Assembly: GCA_003118195.1 (NCBI GenBank)
Contig: BEXV01000070.1
Span: forward strand, 241,066 to 305,065
Direction of reading: 5' to 3'
Length of the DNA: 64,000 nt
Source of the DNA: Hemicentrotus pulcherrimus
Taxonomy: Eukaryota; Echinodermata; Echinoidea; Camarodonta; Strongylocentrotidae
The notes under the pieces are model-generated. The model did no database searches, had not been told where the DNA came from, and saw only the letters and a program-made list of their open reading frames with translations. Shown in pieces: positions 37,301-47,871 of this stretch (positions are counted from its first letter, which is position 1; every line of letters begins with the position of its first letter). A program made the position numbers and the translations under genes.

Positions 37301-40300
37301 TATCATTCAACCCTTTTTGCGAGACCATATAAATCACGCCTAGACAGATTTTCCATTAGTTTCGAGCCATCAATTTGGTTCGGTGGCCGAGAGTGAATGT
37401 TAAACAACATGATAATGAATGTTATATTTCTACTTGGAAAATGTGCAACGTTTACAGTTTACGATTAAATTTCCTTTCTATTTCAAGCGGCAAGGATGTT
37501 AAGAAATGCACTTACTTTTTTTTTTGGTCGTAGACACTTGTCATGAACGAAGGTAAATGATTTATTATATCAACTTATATTCTCCTGATCAAAACGGTGT
37601 TGTATTAAAGTGGTTTGCAAAAATAATAGCTGAATAATGGAAGATCAGTCATTCGAACCCTAGTATGTTAGGCATTTTCATATACATATCTTCTCTTTAT
37701 ACAAGTGTATCAATGGATGCCCAGTGTGTTTTCATGGTTGGAATGCTCCCTAGAAGTTGGTGAATGTGCATATTATGTCAGATATTGTATATTGTATATA
37801 TTTTCTAGCTATCATAAGATCATGGTATCTTCTCCCAACCCGGAGGTTGCAACGTTTTTTCCACATATCTCTGTCCTAGTATGATCTTGTAGTGTTATTT
37901 CATTCCTGGTCCTCTTCCCAGCTGGTTCCCTTTTGGTTTAGTACATTGTACTTTCCTTCATTATTTTCCATTCCCGTTCTGTTATGATTTGAACTAGAGC
38001 TGAAGTTAAAAAGAAAGATATAGTGTACTGCAGAAGCCCTATTTACCAATTCTCCCTTAATATTATATTTCATCTATTAACTAAAAGGTCCCTGAACGAA
38101 CTTATCATAACTTTTTCTTTGTTACCGGCTTAGAGAAGAGGTCGAGTAAAGGGTGTCATATGAGGAATGATGCCATGCCTCCAGGGGTAAGGGGTGGGTT
38201 AGATGTAAAGGATTAGGGTGATCAATGTCTGCTACCATGTCACTGGATTAATCTTCAAGTTCGCCTCTAGTGCTTCTTTAGCTATACAGAAATTGATCAC
38301 ATGCCCAGTCGTCATGTTCAGAATTCCCAGGGACGCATATTCCCGAGATGTCGAGAATTTCCTATAGTTATTTGGCTTATTTGTATAGATATATTCCCAT
38401 TGACGGAAGGGTCTGTTTCACATACTCCATATATTCGAAGTACATGTTTAAAACTGGTATTATCATGAAGAGTTTATGATGTTATATAACGATGTATGAC
38501 TCAATAAAAAATATTTTGATACTTCAAATTAACATTCACAGGAAAGACTGCCCTTTGTTTTCCTGACAAAGAACTTTACTATGGAGTTTGTGGATAGAGA
38601 CAAAACGCAAAATTGCATAAAACGAGACAAGTTAAGGATAACGGAAATGATTTAGAAGGATGGAAATATTACCATTGTATGTGCGGTTAAAGCCCAACAG
38701 ATCAATTACAAATCTGATATAGATTTAGGAATTAAAATCGCAATGTGAACATTCCCGATACATGCGTCAGAGAAGCCTAGGGGTATGTTTCTTTTGAGGG
38801 GATGTGTTTTCAGTCGTCTAAAAGTCTCCCCTGAGTTTCAATTTCAAGTTAACTGCTAATAGAATCCGATAGGCCTCCATCGGGATGCCATCGAAAAATA
38901 ATACTTGAATTAAAGATGGGGTGCATTATGCTACATTTAGAATAATATGAAGATGTGAGTCGTGAAGATGCGCATATATTATGATGGAGGATATGAATAT
39001 AACATAGGGATGACGACTGATGACACATATTTTGGAGTTCACGGAGTTAGACCTCGTGTATCATATCAAGTGAACTTTTGTCAGTTTTAGCCGTCTAGAA
39101 CAATATCGACGACTTTTCCTTAATCGAACTATTCAAACCAATGGACGTACCTGACATGAGATGCGTTTGATTATTTGGATTGTTCGCCTCAAATGCAAGA
39201 TCCATGAAAAGATATCTATAATTGTCTACTTCTTACTTGATTGAATCTGTCTTTAATAAATTCTACCAAAAATTGTTAGTGGGCTACTCTAAACTGTCTT
39301 GTCAACTCAATTCATTTCGCAGTATACATACGAGTGATTTCGTGGAAATAATAAGGCGAGCAAATAAGAAACAGTGTGCAAATAAGTGAACGTCTGTAGA
39401 GGTTTCATACGGTTCGCATCAACAGAGCTGTATGATAAATATGCAAGGAAAATTAAACGAAAAACAACGCGGGTATTAACTTAAAAAGGACTGTTAGTCT
39501 ATTTTAGTAAATTTGGGGTGTACAAGGTATGTAGAAATGCATTGTGTGCACATTCCGATTCCCCATTCGTTATTTCTAAGAAAATGACGTAGTTCAAATT
39601 ATATTAAAAAAACCTGTTTCGTTGAAAGAATAAGGCGCCTCGTTTCGATTTGGTTTGGTTCGCATGTTTTTTTTCTTCTGTTTTTCATTGTTTCTGTTTA
39701 TTCTGTTCTTTTGTTTTGATGTCAAGTCAAGTTATTCATGAAGTGTTGACTAGCCCCAAAGGACATCGTCCTGTCTGGCCTTCTAGAAACATAACACCGC
39801 TGAGCGGTATGCACGCATCCATCAGAGTATTCGGATAAGGATGGGGAGGGAGCGCAGTGAGTCGATAAAAATTAACTTCTGACACATCTCATCCACGTGA
39901 TACCTGCATTGAATCCCCAGGTGTCTTACCCTTTAGCAAGTCAAAGATTAGTCCCATTGGACTGAATGTAGGGATCTGTGCATCCATGTCTTTCACATGC
40001 AGAAGCCATGGAAGCTTAGAGGGGTAAGATGGATAGGTTTAAGCGCTTAACGCACCGCCAACGGATATTTTAGAAATAAAATAATGTCACCTTAAACAAA
40101 GAATGTATGTTATATAATATCATGAATGTAGAATTAGAAGAACAAGAAATCATGGCTATCATTGTAAAGTATTCCATTTTTATTTCATAATTTTGAACAC
40201 GTAAACTCCTTCTATATGAATACAATATTTTCTAGAGCTTCGGTTAATGTAAATAGTGAATCATTTCAATTTTTTTTAAACAAAATTACGAATATTTTTA

Positions 40301-40455
40301 AAGAATCTTATTTGATGTAAAATACCATATTTTGGGGCTCTATACTTTATATGCTTAGAAACTTTGCGATAAGCTTTGATTCACAAATGCATCCTCATTC
40401 CAATTCTGTATGGGCTTCCGTCGACTCTTAGTCCGTATTCTACCTTTACCATAAC
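34346..40455. other. Anonymous AT-rich DNA
   Basis: No gene is supported in these 6 kb. The longest frames (35975-36334 minus, 119 codons; 37097-37396 plus, 99 codons) have no recognisable domain. The only features of note are the promoter-like cluster near 37208-37360 and scattered T-runs. Confidence 0.5.
37207..37360 (+). promoter_or_regulatory. Possible promoter: CCAAT box and TATA-like element in a GC-richer patch
   Basis: AACCAATCAG near 37209 is a good CCAAT-box match. A GC-rich stretch with a small palindrome (AGCACC-G-GGTGCT) follows, then a TATA-like CATATAAATCA near 37326. An initiator-like TTCCATTAG lies about 25-30 bp further on. The order suits a polymerase II promoter, although the CCAAT-to-TATA distance (about 115 bp) is long. 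No downstream gene was identified, so this remains speculative. Confidence 0.15.
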
Positions 40456-40539
40456 TTGTCTAAAGATGATGGGTTCACCTGTCAACGACCGGGAGTACGT
40501 CACGCTCTTTTTTCATCTCACATTGTCCAATCATTGAGT

Positions 40540-41105
40540 AGGTGGAGACGACTCCCTGGTGGCAGTCTAACATTTGAGAATACTGTAAGAGTCCTACTAC
40601 GTCAATCATGCGACACTGTGTGCTGTATGAGACCCGATCACACCAATGGGACTGATAGCAGACTGTCTACAGAAAGAAGTACAAATTGTTTTATCTGTAG
40701 TGGCCATTCTCAGATGGATTGGCTGTGGGACTGATTTATAACAGTTGAGCACAATGTAAGAACCTTACTCTTTCAATCGTTCGACGCCCTGTTAAGTGTG
40801 CTACCCCGATCACATTAACGACACCGACACCAGAGAGGCTATTGCCCCAATGGAAAATACATAACCCCACAAAGCCTATGCATCGGTCGGTTCGGCGGTA
40901 TGAACGAGGTATTATATCCCAGTCACATCAAGGAGACCGTCATCGACTAGACTACAAACCGAATGGAAGATTGCAGTATCCAAGATGGATAAACTTCAGT
41001 CGGTGTGGAGTAGGTTTGGCAGTGTGACTGAGGTTTATGGACTCCGTGCAGATTTGCATCCCACCGCTGCCGCATTAGATACATTCTTGGCTCCCAACCG
41101 ATTCC
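40540..41105. repeat. Degenerate internally repeated sequence
   Basis: A block at about 40580-40670 (TGTAAGAGTCCTACT, TCAATCATGCGAC, CCCGATCACACCAA) recurs in diverged form at about 40755-40830 (TGTAAGAACCTTACT, TCAATCGTTCGAC, CCCGATCACATTAA). A third weak echo is CCCAGTCACATCAA near 40917. The region is more GC-rich than its surroundings and has several overlapping short frames. It looks like an old interspersed repeat or a decayed minisatellite. I do not recognise the family. Confidence 0.45.
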
Positions 41106-41208
41106 ATTGGGAATGATTTTCTTATTTCTTATTCGTATTCTTATACTCACAGTAATACTTTGTTCACAAACCATTTGTTCTTTGGCTGTCTTTCTCATCC
41201 CACTTCAT

Positions 41209-41286
41209 TTTTCCCTCTCTGTCACCCTCACACTTTCTCTCTCAATCTCTCTATCTCTCTTTCAATCCTTTTCTCTCTCAAACAAC

Positions 41287-41320
<34 letters not shown>

Positions 41321-41332
41321 CTCTCTCTCTCT
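41209..41332. repeat. CT-rich tract with long (CT)n core
   Basis: The uninterrupted core runs from 41290 to 41332 with one CG. Upstream to 41209 it is imperfect CT. The serine/leucine-rich frames here are translations of the repeat. Confidence 0.93.
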
Positions 41333-41741
41333 ATCACTTTTTGTCTATTTTCCATAAATTATTGTTGCCATCGCGAATTCCCTTGAGTCTAATCATTAAC
41401 TACTTCTCCTACATGTTGTTTACTCAGACTTATTTCCACTCCTAATTATGTACAATGTTCGAAGGTTATTTCGTTAGAACTTTCTTCCAGCTAAAACACA
41501 ACGTTCTAATTCTTCAAGGGCACTATCTCTAATGAAGAGTGATGAATAGCAGTTCTGGTATTAGAAGTAAGAATAAAAATGATTCAAAACAAAAATATTG
41601 CTGACTCGAAAATAACTGGCTGAATACCTATCTATGGTAGATGTTAACATGTCGACTCGCAATGACCTACATTTACTCATTATTTGTAATTATCGTGCTT
41701 TTCAATGATATGATATTGCGATTGCTAGTGACTGTCATTCT

Positions 41742-41743
<2 letters not shown>

Positions 41744-41785
<42 letters not shown>

Positions 41786-41822
41786 CTCTCTCTCTCTCTC
41801 TTTTCTCTTTCTCTCTCTCTTT
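41744..41822. repeat. (CT)n microsatellite with TA interruption
   Basis: Two CT blocks are separated by TATATATAT and one TTTT. The associated serine/leucine-rich frame is an artefact. Confidence 0.93.
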
Positions 41823-42237
41823 GAGTACAAACAAATCGCATTATATCATCGGCTAGTATTAAAAGATACCTAATCTTTACTTATAGTTCTGTCTAAAGTA
41901 AATCGAAAAGAGTTTTCGTCGTGAAAAATCAATATAGAGTGATTGCATTGGATTTTTTTCAAATACTAAATCCGAGCATCAAAATACAGTCACGTGATAC
42001 AAAAAATAGCTTCCGCTAGAGGTATTTCCAATTCCACTATCGGCATGTTAGAAAACCGGCGCATTTCTACAGCCCCAATAAAATTTCAACTGCCTGATAG
42101 TAGTTATAAGACATCTCGCAATATGTCTAGAGTCAGATCTATTTTTCTCGCTCCTGACATAAAACGATCGATTGACGAGTATGTTACCGACATGATAAAT
42201 CATATTTGCATTCACTTTCACTTCCTTTCCTCCTCCT

Positions 42238-42238
<1 letters not shown>

Positions 42239-42275
<37 letters not shown>
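42239..42275. repeat. Poly-T tract
   Basis: About 36 T residues follow a pyrimidine-rich CTTCC stretch. It may be the poly-A end of a minus-strand retrocopy, but no element body is recognised on the GAGGGGCAGAGAG side, so the origin is open. Confidence 0.9.
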
Positions 42276-42280
<5 letters not shown>

Positions 42281-45200
42281 GCAGAGAGATCGCAATTGTC
42301 TGTTTAGTGATAAATGTCATGCATTAATCATGTATATTTTAGTTTTTTTCGTTATCCAAGACAATTTAGTCATGCCATGATATTTTTCTCTCTGTAACAA
42401 CGAAAACCGCCATCAACGAAATGGCTGTTGAAATGTGTAATCTGTCCACTCCGAAGCAACATACATAGCTAAATGTATACTAGAAAACGATACGATAAGA
42501 ACTTCAAAGCAAAGAAGTTTTACATTGGAATGTATCCCATTGCCCCGAACACTCTCCGCTAATGAAGTACAGACCTTAGGCGTTTGTATAAACGGGGTAT
42601 GCCAGTGATAACTGACACTTCAGTTACACGTTTTAATCTGCACTAGGGGCTTTAAGTTACCGGCAAAAAAAAAATCGAATGTATCCGAGGTGAGGCGCCG
42701 TTCACTAGACTCAAGTGAATAAGCAAACAAAACGACACGTTAAGAAAAGCGATCATGCAAGGGACATCTTCGGAAAAAATGGAAATTTACTTTAAAAATA
42801 AAGACCACAATACACAACTCTTTAGTGCCATCTCTAAAATCAAAACTCTCATTTATTATTGACCCAATATCATGTTCAGGATCAATAAATATCGTGAATT
42901 TGATATGCCGAGAGGTAGAAAAGCTAAACTCAAATTCCGACAGCAAAGGTAGTCCTTTGAATTATTTAGATCTTATTGATCACGACATTCGACCATCATA
43001 AGCATAACATACGTGACCGGGACGCTTGCTTTTAACGACATTAGAGTTCAAGTACCAGATTTTCTTTGTGCGTTAACTTCTCTCAAATGTTATATCGGAT
43101 TAGTTTGTAATTAAAAGAGGCAAGCTTTAACGGTTATTCTCAAAAATTGAGAGATTAAGAATCATGTTGTACACAATAAAACTATGTTATATCCCTCTGA
43201 AGATGTCTAATAAAGATTGTGTCTACCATTTGTTTTTTTTTTCTCTTTCTTTGTGTTTTGATCACTTTTTTCCTTCAACCATCAACCTTTCTCTTCCCCA
43301 GTTTCTCCCGTTCCCAGTTTCAAGAAACATTAGAGGCTCTTGCACTCCTCGTTCGTCATGAAATACTTGAGGACGACACATTTTGTCAGAACAGATCTTT
43401 TCTCGCATTGAAGAGTCTTTCGTATACTTCATTCGAGCTCTTCTTTTACTTCTCGACTCCTGAAGAAAGTTTGCGAAACAACCTTCAGCTCTACATGTAC
43501 ATGTCTCGCTTTTATACGGTATGTTAATAGAGCTATCCTCTTCAGAATTCTCGATAACCACTGTGCATATTCAAGTAATTGCATGTAAACGTTGTTAACA
43601 CATGGACGAAGTCATTAATTCCGCATTATTTTGAGTCGGATCTCCATTAAAGAGCTATCTCTAATGGAGATGCGAAATTGGATATCAGAAATGAGGCCAA
43701 TTATAAAACAAAACATCCATCATACCTTGCACAAACAAAAGGAGTGAGACCGTTTCGTGATGTGTACACATCCATTATTAGAGAATCAATTCTTTGTCTT
43801 GTACTTCGTAAAAGGTCAAATTGTGAACTTTTTTTTGGTTGTCCACGTCTTATAACAGGACATGATATAAAATGGCGTTGCTAACACCACTACACTGCAG
43901 TCATGGAGATGGACACATGACATCAGGGTTAAAGCAGGCGAATTAAGCTTCTTTTGAGTGTATAAAGCCGTAGGGTTATTTTTCATTGATAGTAAGCCGT
44001 TAAAGGGGAGTTCTATTCGACCTTACGTTTACTCATCTCACATGTTATTTAAATCAAAGTGATGACATTTTTCAAACAGCCTAAGAGGGATTTAACTGAT
44101 ACGTACCGTAACAACTTCCTTGAGCAAACTGTTATCTCAAGCCTGGGTATAGAATACAATGTATTTGATGGAATGAATGCATGCATTATTTATGCATTAC
44201 TGCCACTGGGTAATTGTATAATATGACGCAGGTGAAACCACGCTCCATTAACAAGCTCTAAAAAGCTTTGTATCCAGAGGGAAAAGTCTCTTAGAATGCC
44301 CTTCAGGTGACTTCTTGTTATTATTAATGAGAGGGGAATAATGACAGCTGAGGAGAGTCAATACAATATCATCATCGTCAAAATAGATATATTCTGAAGA
44401 ACAATTAGGCCTCGTAATGAAACGGGGAAAAAAGTCAAATGTTGATGCTGTAAAGACATCGTGATACAAAGTCATCACAAGTATGGAAGTTCACATGGTC
44501 GGTAAAATATGGCATGATTCATGTGTCTTTGGAGTGTCCTTTTTCTACAATAAGTGGAAAAGTGCAACGATATTTTCTGTACGGAGACCTATCTTCAAAC
44601 AAAAAAATAGCCGCTCAGGACCCAAAGAGATCAGGAATTCAACATTAGGAGTTCAGTGTCGATAAAATTGACTTGTTACATTACATAAAAAAAAAAGATT
44701 CCATCACATCGAAAATAACATAATATAAAACTGAATACTACTATTTTACCATGTCTTTAAGTACACGGAGGAGATTATATAAAAATAGAACAACTATACA
44801 AACTATGGAATTTTCTTCATCCTTTCAGAATTGACGATTATTGCAATAGTATCGAAGGCAGATTTAGTACGCTAATCTTTTCTCGCATTCAATCAAATTT
44901 ACGTAACACATTGATGGGGTGATATATATTTATATATCTAGAGAGAGAGAGGAGGCTGCATTGTTATAGATTTGGCCTGTATTCCATGATATGTGCAATA
45001 CAGAATTTATGCACTGAAATTATTTAACTTCCATCTGATTTTTTTTTCCTTTTCCGTCAGGTAGTTTGAAGAATTCCGGTCAAGATAGTTCGTGCCTATC
45101 ATGAACTTCTTTTGAACTGATAATGTAACCAAAGAGACAGATAGGACCCTTGGCACGTTTGAAATGTCAACGCATTGATTTTCAGCAGGCAATCGAAACA

Positions 45201-45373
45201 ATGGAGATGTGTTATTTCTTTTATACTCAGAGGCAGGTGGTTCCACTTAAAACAAAACAAACAAAATTACATCATTTTTCTATATCCACTGTTGCTTTAT
45301 CACAGTGATCGAGTAATGATACAATTAATATCGTTTTATTTGTCCATTGCAAATCGATGCGCTGGCATTTTGA
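42276..45373. other. AT-rich DNA with one exon candidate and one hairpin
   Basis: No gene is established. Around 43318-43515, after a long pyrimidine tract ending CCCGTTCCCAG, a plus frame runs open for about 66 codons to a donor-like ACG|GTATGT at about 43517. It includes the hydrophilic stretch RHEILEDDTFCQNR. The minus strand is also open for 99 codons over the same bases. No family is recognised. The hairpin at 43640-43671 is listed separately. Confidence 0.3.
43640..43671. repeat. Hairpin, 13-bp stem
   Basis: ATCTCCATTA-AAGAG (43640-43654) pairs with CTCTAATGGAGAT (43659-43671) with a two-base bulge, leaving a four-base CTAT loop. It lies in anonymous DNA, no T-run follows it, and function is unknown. 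Confidence 0.8.
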
Positions 45374-45540
45374 ACTGTCCCCCAGGTTATACGACACATG
45401 CTCAAGTGACAATTGCTCCGCGTTCAATATTCACCACAAACCGAATGTTTAAGGTTTTCCCTGGACCAGATACTATACCTGCGTCCAATGATAACCATTA
45501 CCTAACCCAACACCCAAGAATTGCGAACCTATAGGGCACA
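45374..45540 (-). repeat. Degenerate short-period repeat, GGAGCAATTGTC type
   Basis: On the minus strand the segment around 45420-45374 reads as loose repeats of about 16 bases, starting GGAGCAATTGTC, then GAGCATGTGTCGTA, then GGGGGACAGTTC. This resembles interspersed repeats with the same word that I associate with marine invertebrate genomes from memory. The adjoining part (to about 45540) is repeat-like, with TAACC/AACCC words. Boundaries are uncertain. Confidence 0.35.
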
Positions 45541-45749
45541 CCGAACCCTGTATCATGGACGGAATAAAGCCTGGACCAACTGTTGCCGCAGCAAAATATC
45601 GAACAGGCAGAAGTTACAAAGGAGTGGTTACAAAAAAAAAGCTCATCTATTTGTAGCCACAATGTAATCCTGGAAAATATGAGGAGGAGAGTGTTTGGGT
45701 ATCCCCTAAAAAGTGACTCCAAAACATAATGTTGACTGCCCTGTATATT

Positions 45750-45836
45750 TCGTTTATCCTTAAATCCGCCAGCTTCTACCCACTTTTCCTAATTTAACCC
45801 GGGATCGATGAGGAATACTCGTTTATCCTTAAATCC
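45750..45836. repeat. 18-bp direct repeat pair
   Basis: TCGTTTATCCTTAAATCC occurs exactly at 45750-45767 and again at 45819-45836, 69 bp apart. It lies just upstream of the reverse transcriptase fragment. The intervening sequence is not repeated. Confidence 0.9.
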
Positions 45837-45977
45837 TTCTAGACCCTTTTTTTCTCATGCTATAGCAAATCAATGGAATGGAATTATGCACAGCTGCAAA
45901 AGATTATTTTTTTGTTATTAAAATGAAAGTTCATGATATTTCGCTATTTTCTGGGGCTACTTCTTAGTAGGATTTGA

Positions 45978-46380
45978 TTTGATTTATTCATAATAAGCCA
46001 CCAGATACTCCTCAATACGCTTGCGTCACTTGGGATTTGTGATAGAGCATGTGACTAGTTTCAATCTTACCTTTCTGAGCGTGAACCAAATTGTATGCGT
46101 CAATGAAGTAAAGTCTGATCCCGTCCCTGTGAACTGTGGGGTGCCTCCGGGTTCTGTTGGAGGACCGACACTCTTTTCTATCTACTATCTTACAGCATCA
46201 CAACATCAACTATTACTGTTATGCTGATGATTTCCAGCTATAGTGTCATAACCTCCGGAGCAGGAAAAGGCGGCTCATATTGTACATCAGATAGAGGTTT
46301 TTATGAACGATGTCAGAAGGTGGATGAGCTCAAATTATCTCAAAGACACTAAAGGTCATAATTACAGAAAAACTAAAGTC
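45978..46380 (+). pseudogene. Non-LTR retrotransposon reverse transcriptase fragment, decayed
   Basis: Reading across three frames, the plus strand gives successive pieces of a LINE-type reverse transcriptase. SHQILLNTLASLGI leads through a TAG stop (46056) to FQSYLSER. A shifted frame carries QIVCVNEVKSDP and CGVPPGSVGGPTLFSIY, the counterpart of the family's CGVPQGSVLGPLLF motif. A further shift gives HNINYYCYADDF with the catalytic YADD, then VFMNDVRRWMSSNYLK. The order matches fingers, palm and the region after the active site in CR1/L2/Jockey-like elements. At least three frameshifts and two stops make it non-functional. The 5' and 3' parts are missing. A DNA element starts about 55 bp after the readable end and may have cut it. 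Confidence 0.9.
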
Positions 46381-46435
46381 TCCACCAACGTTTTTCATCA
46401 AAGCGAGAAGAATTACGTTCCATCCACTTGACTTT

Positions 46436-46846
46436 GGGTACGTTCTGCTCATCTTTTTCTGGCAAGTATGAAGCATCTGTTACGCATTTAGTTAAAAACA
46501 CGGTAGCGTCCTTTCTGATTTTTGTAGAATCACCAATCGTAAACTCACAAAAAGGTGCGTTTACGATCGGCAATTCTGCAAAATCGGCGATTCTGGGGAA
46601 GCATAAACGCAGATTCATTTTGTAAACGCGTTTAAATGGGGTCAACGCACTGACCTCTAGTGGGTCTACTAGCATGCGCAGTGCAGGTTTGCGAATCCAG
46701 CTGCAAGGCCACCCAGTCAGAATTGCCTGGAGGAGCCAGAGAAGTGAGCATAAACGGTACACCGTGGAACTGCGATTACGATGAGCGTTTACTATGAGCG
46801 TTTCAAATCGCTCATTCTGCCCTCAAAAATGAGCATAAACGTACCC
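46436..46846. mobile_element. MITE-like element with GGGTACGT ends
   Basis: The left end GGGTACGTTCTGCTCAT (46436-46452) and the reverse complement of the right end, GGGTACGTTTATGCTCAT (46829-46846), match except for a small length difference. The interior is rich in GCGTTTA and GAGCATAAACG words in both orientations, typical of short non-autonomous DNA transposons. The 129-codon minus frame crossing it is a by-product. It starts just beyond the reverse transcriptase fragment. No clear target-site duplication is seen. Confidence 0.7.
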
Positions 46847-47659
46847 TGAGATGAGCAAAATATGTATCCACTTTATAATTTGGACTTGTAGAAGAGACTT
46901 TAAACATCACATTGTTAGTCCCGCCATACTGTTCGGTCCAGTTTAATCCTGTCTGACCCATTCCAAACGAACAAAAAATTTACTTAACTAATGCACCAAT
47001 CAGGTATTAACAGCATGCTTGGTATTTGAGAAAGCACGAGTTTTGACAATTCGAACTTTACCATTAGAAGATAGGTTTCGTAGTCTCATTAAATTAGGTT
47101 GCCCTTTTTTTTCGTAAGAATACTTTGCAATTTTAAGAAAAAAAGTCTTTAGGGCAGTAAGATGACCACGTCGAGAATATTCAAAGACTTCTCAAAGTGG
47201 ATATATTTTAGTGAATGTTGATTATTTCTATTTTGTTAATATTATTTGATAACGATGATTCCTGTCGCAATCTTTTCAGTTAAGCTAAAATAAGGGTAAG
47301 TGAAACATTTATCGAAATAAAAACTGTTGTGTCATCCGCGTACAATGACGTTCTTTTAATTCTACACTATCTGTTTTTTGTTTTTCTTCTTCAAACCATG
47401 TATTGCTTCGTCTGCTCAAATATTGATATCATGCGCTTCTATAGCTAAGATGAAGCGAAGACGAATATTAAAACATGGGGACAATTGGTCTCCTTGTCTT
47501 TCCCCCGTTCAACTGGAAAATACCCAGGTGAAACTCCTCTACTCATCACGATAACATTAAAAAAGACATGCAAAAACAACGTTTTTGTTAACTGACTTTA
47601 AGCTAGACATATGTTCCGATGATACTAGTTACATACTATATTCCATGAAAGATATAGAG

Positions 47660-47709
47660 TTAGGGTTAGGCTTGTAAATATGTTTAGGTTAGGGTAAGAC
47701 CTAGGGTTG
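47660..47709 (+). repeat. Short degenerate telomere-like stretch
   Basis: TTAGGGTTAGG (47660-47670), TTAGGTTAGGG (47684-47694) and CTAGGGTTGA (47701-47710) resemble the metazoan telomere unit TTAGGG. With only about five imperfect units it may be an interstitial telomeric remnant or simple chance drift of a G-rich microsatellite. Confidence 0.5.
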
Positions 47710-47752
47710 ACTGGACATAGTGTTTGGTATAGGGTTTAAGTTAAAGTGTAGT

Positions 47753-47871
47753 CTCTCTTTCTCTCTCACATACATACACACACATACGCAAGCACACACA
47801 CTTTTTTTTCTCTCTCCCTCTCTCTTTCTCCCTCTCTCCTACTCTCTATCTCTCTCCTAAGCTCAATTACT
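47753..47871. repeat. CT/CA-rich compound microsatellite
   Basis: CTCTCTTTCTCTCTC is followed by ACATACACAC-type sequence and a second imperfect CT block, all seen directly. Confidence 0.88.

Noticed and set aside
41107..41856. Ser/Leu-rich plus-strand open frames
   Set aside because: They are translations of CT repeats in two phases.
42048..42320. Open frames with poly-Phe or poly-Lys
   Set aside because: They cross the poly-T tract and are artefacts of the homopolymer.
46373..46762. 129-codon minus-strand open frame
   Set aside because: It lies mostly inside the inverted-repeat element at 46436-46846 and has no transposase motif.
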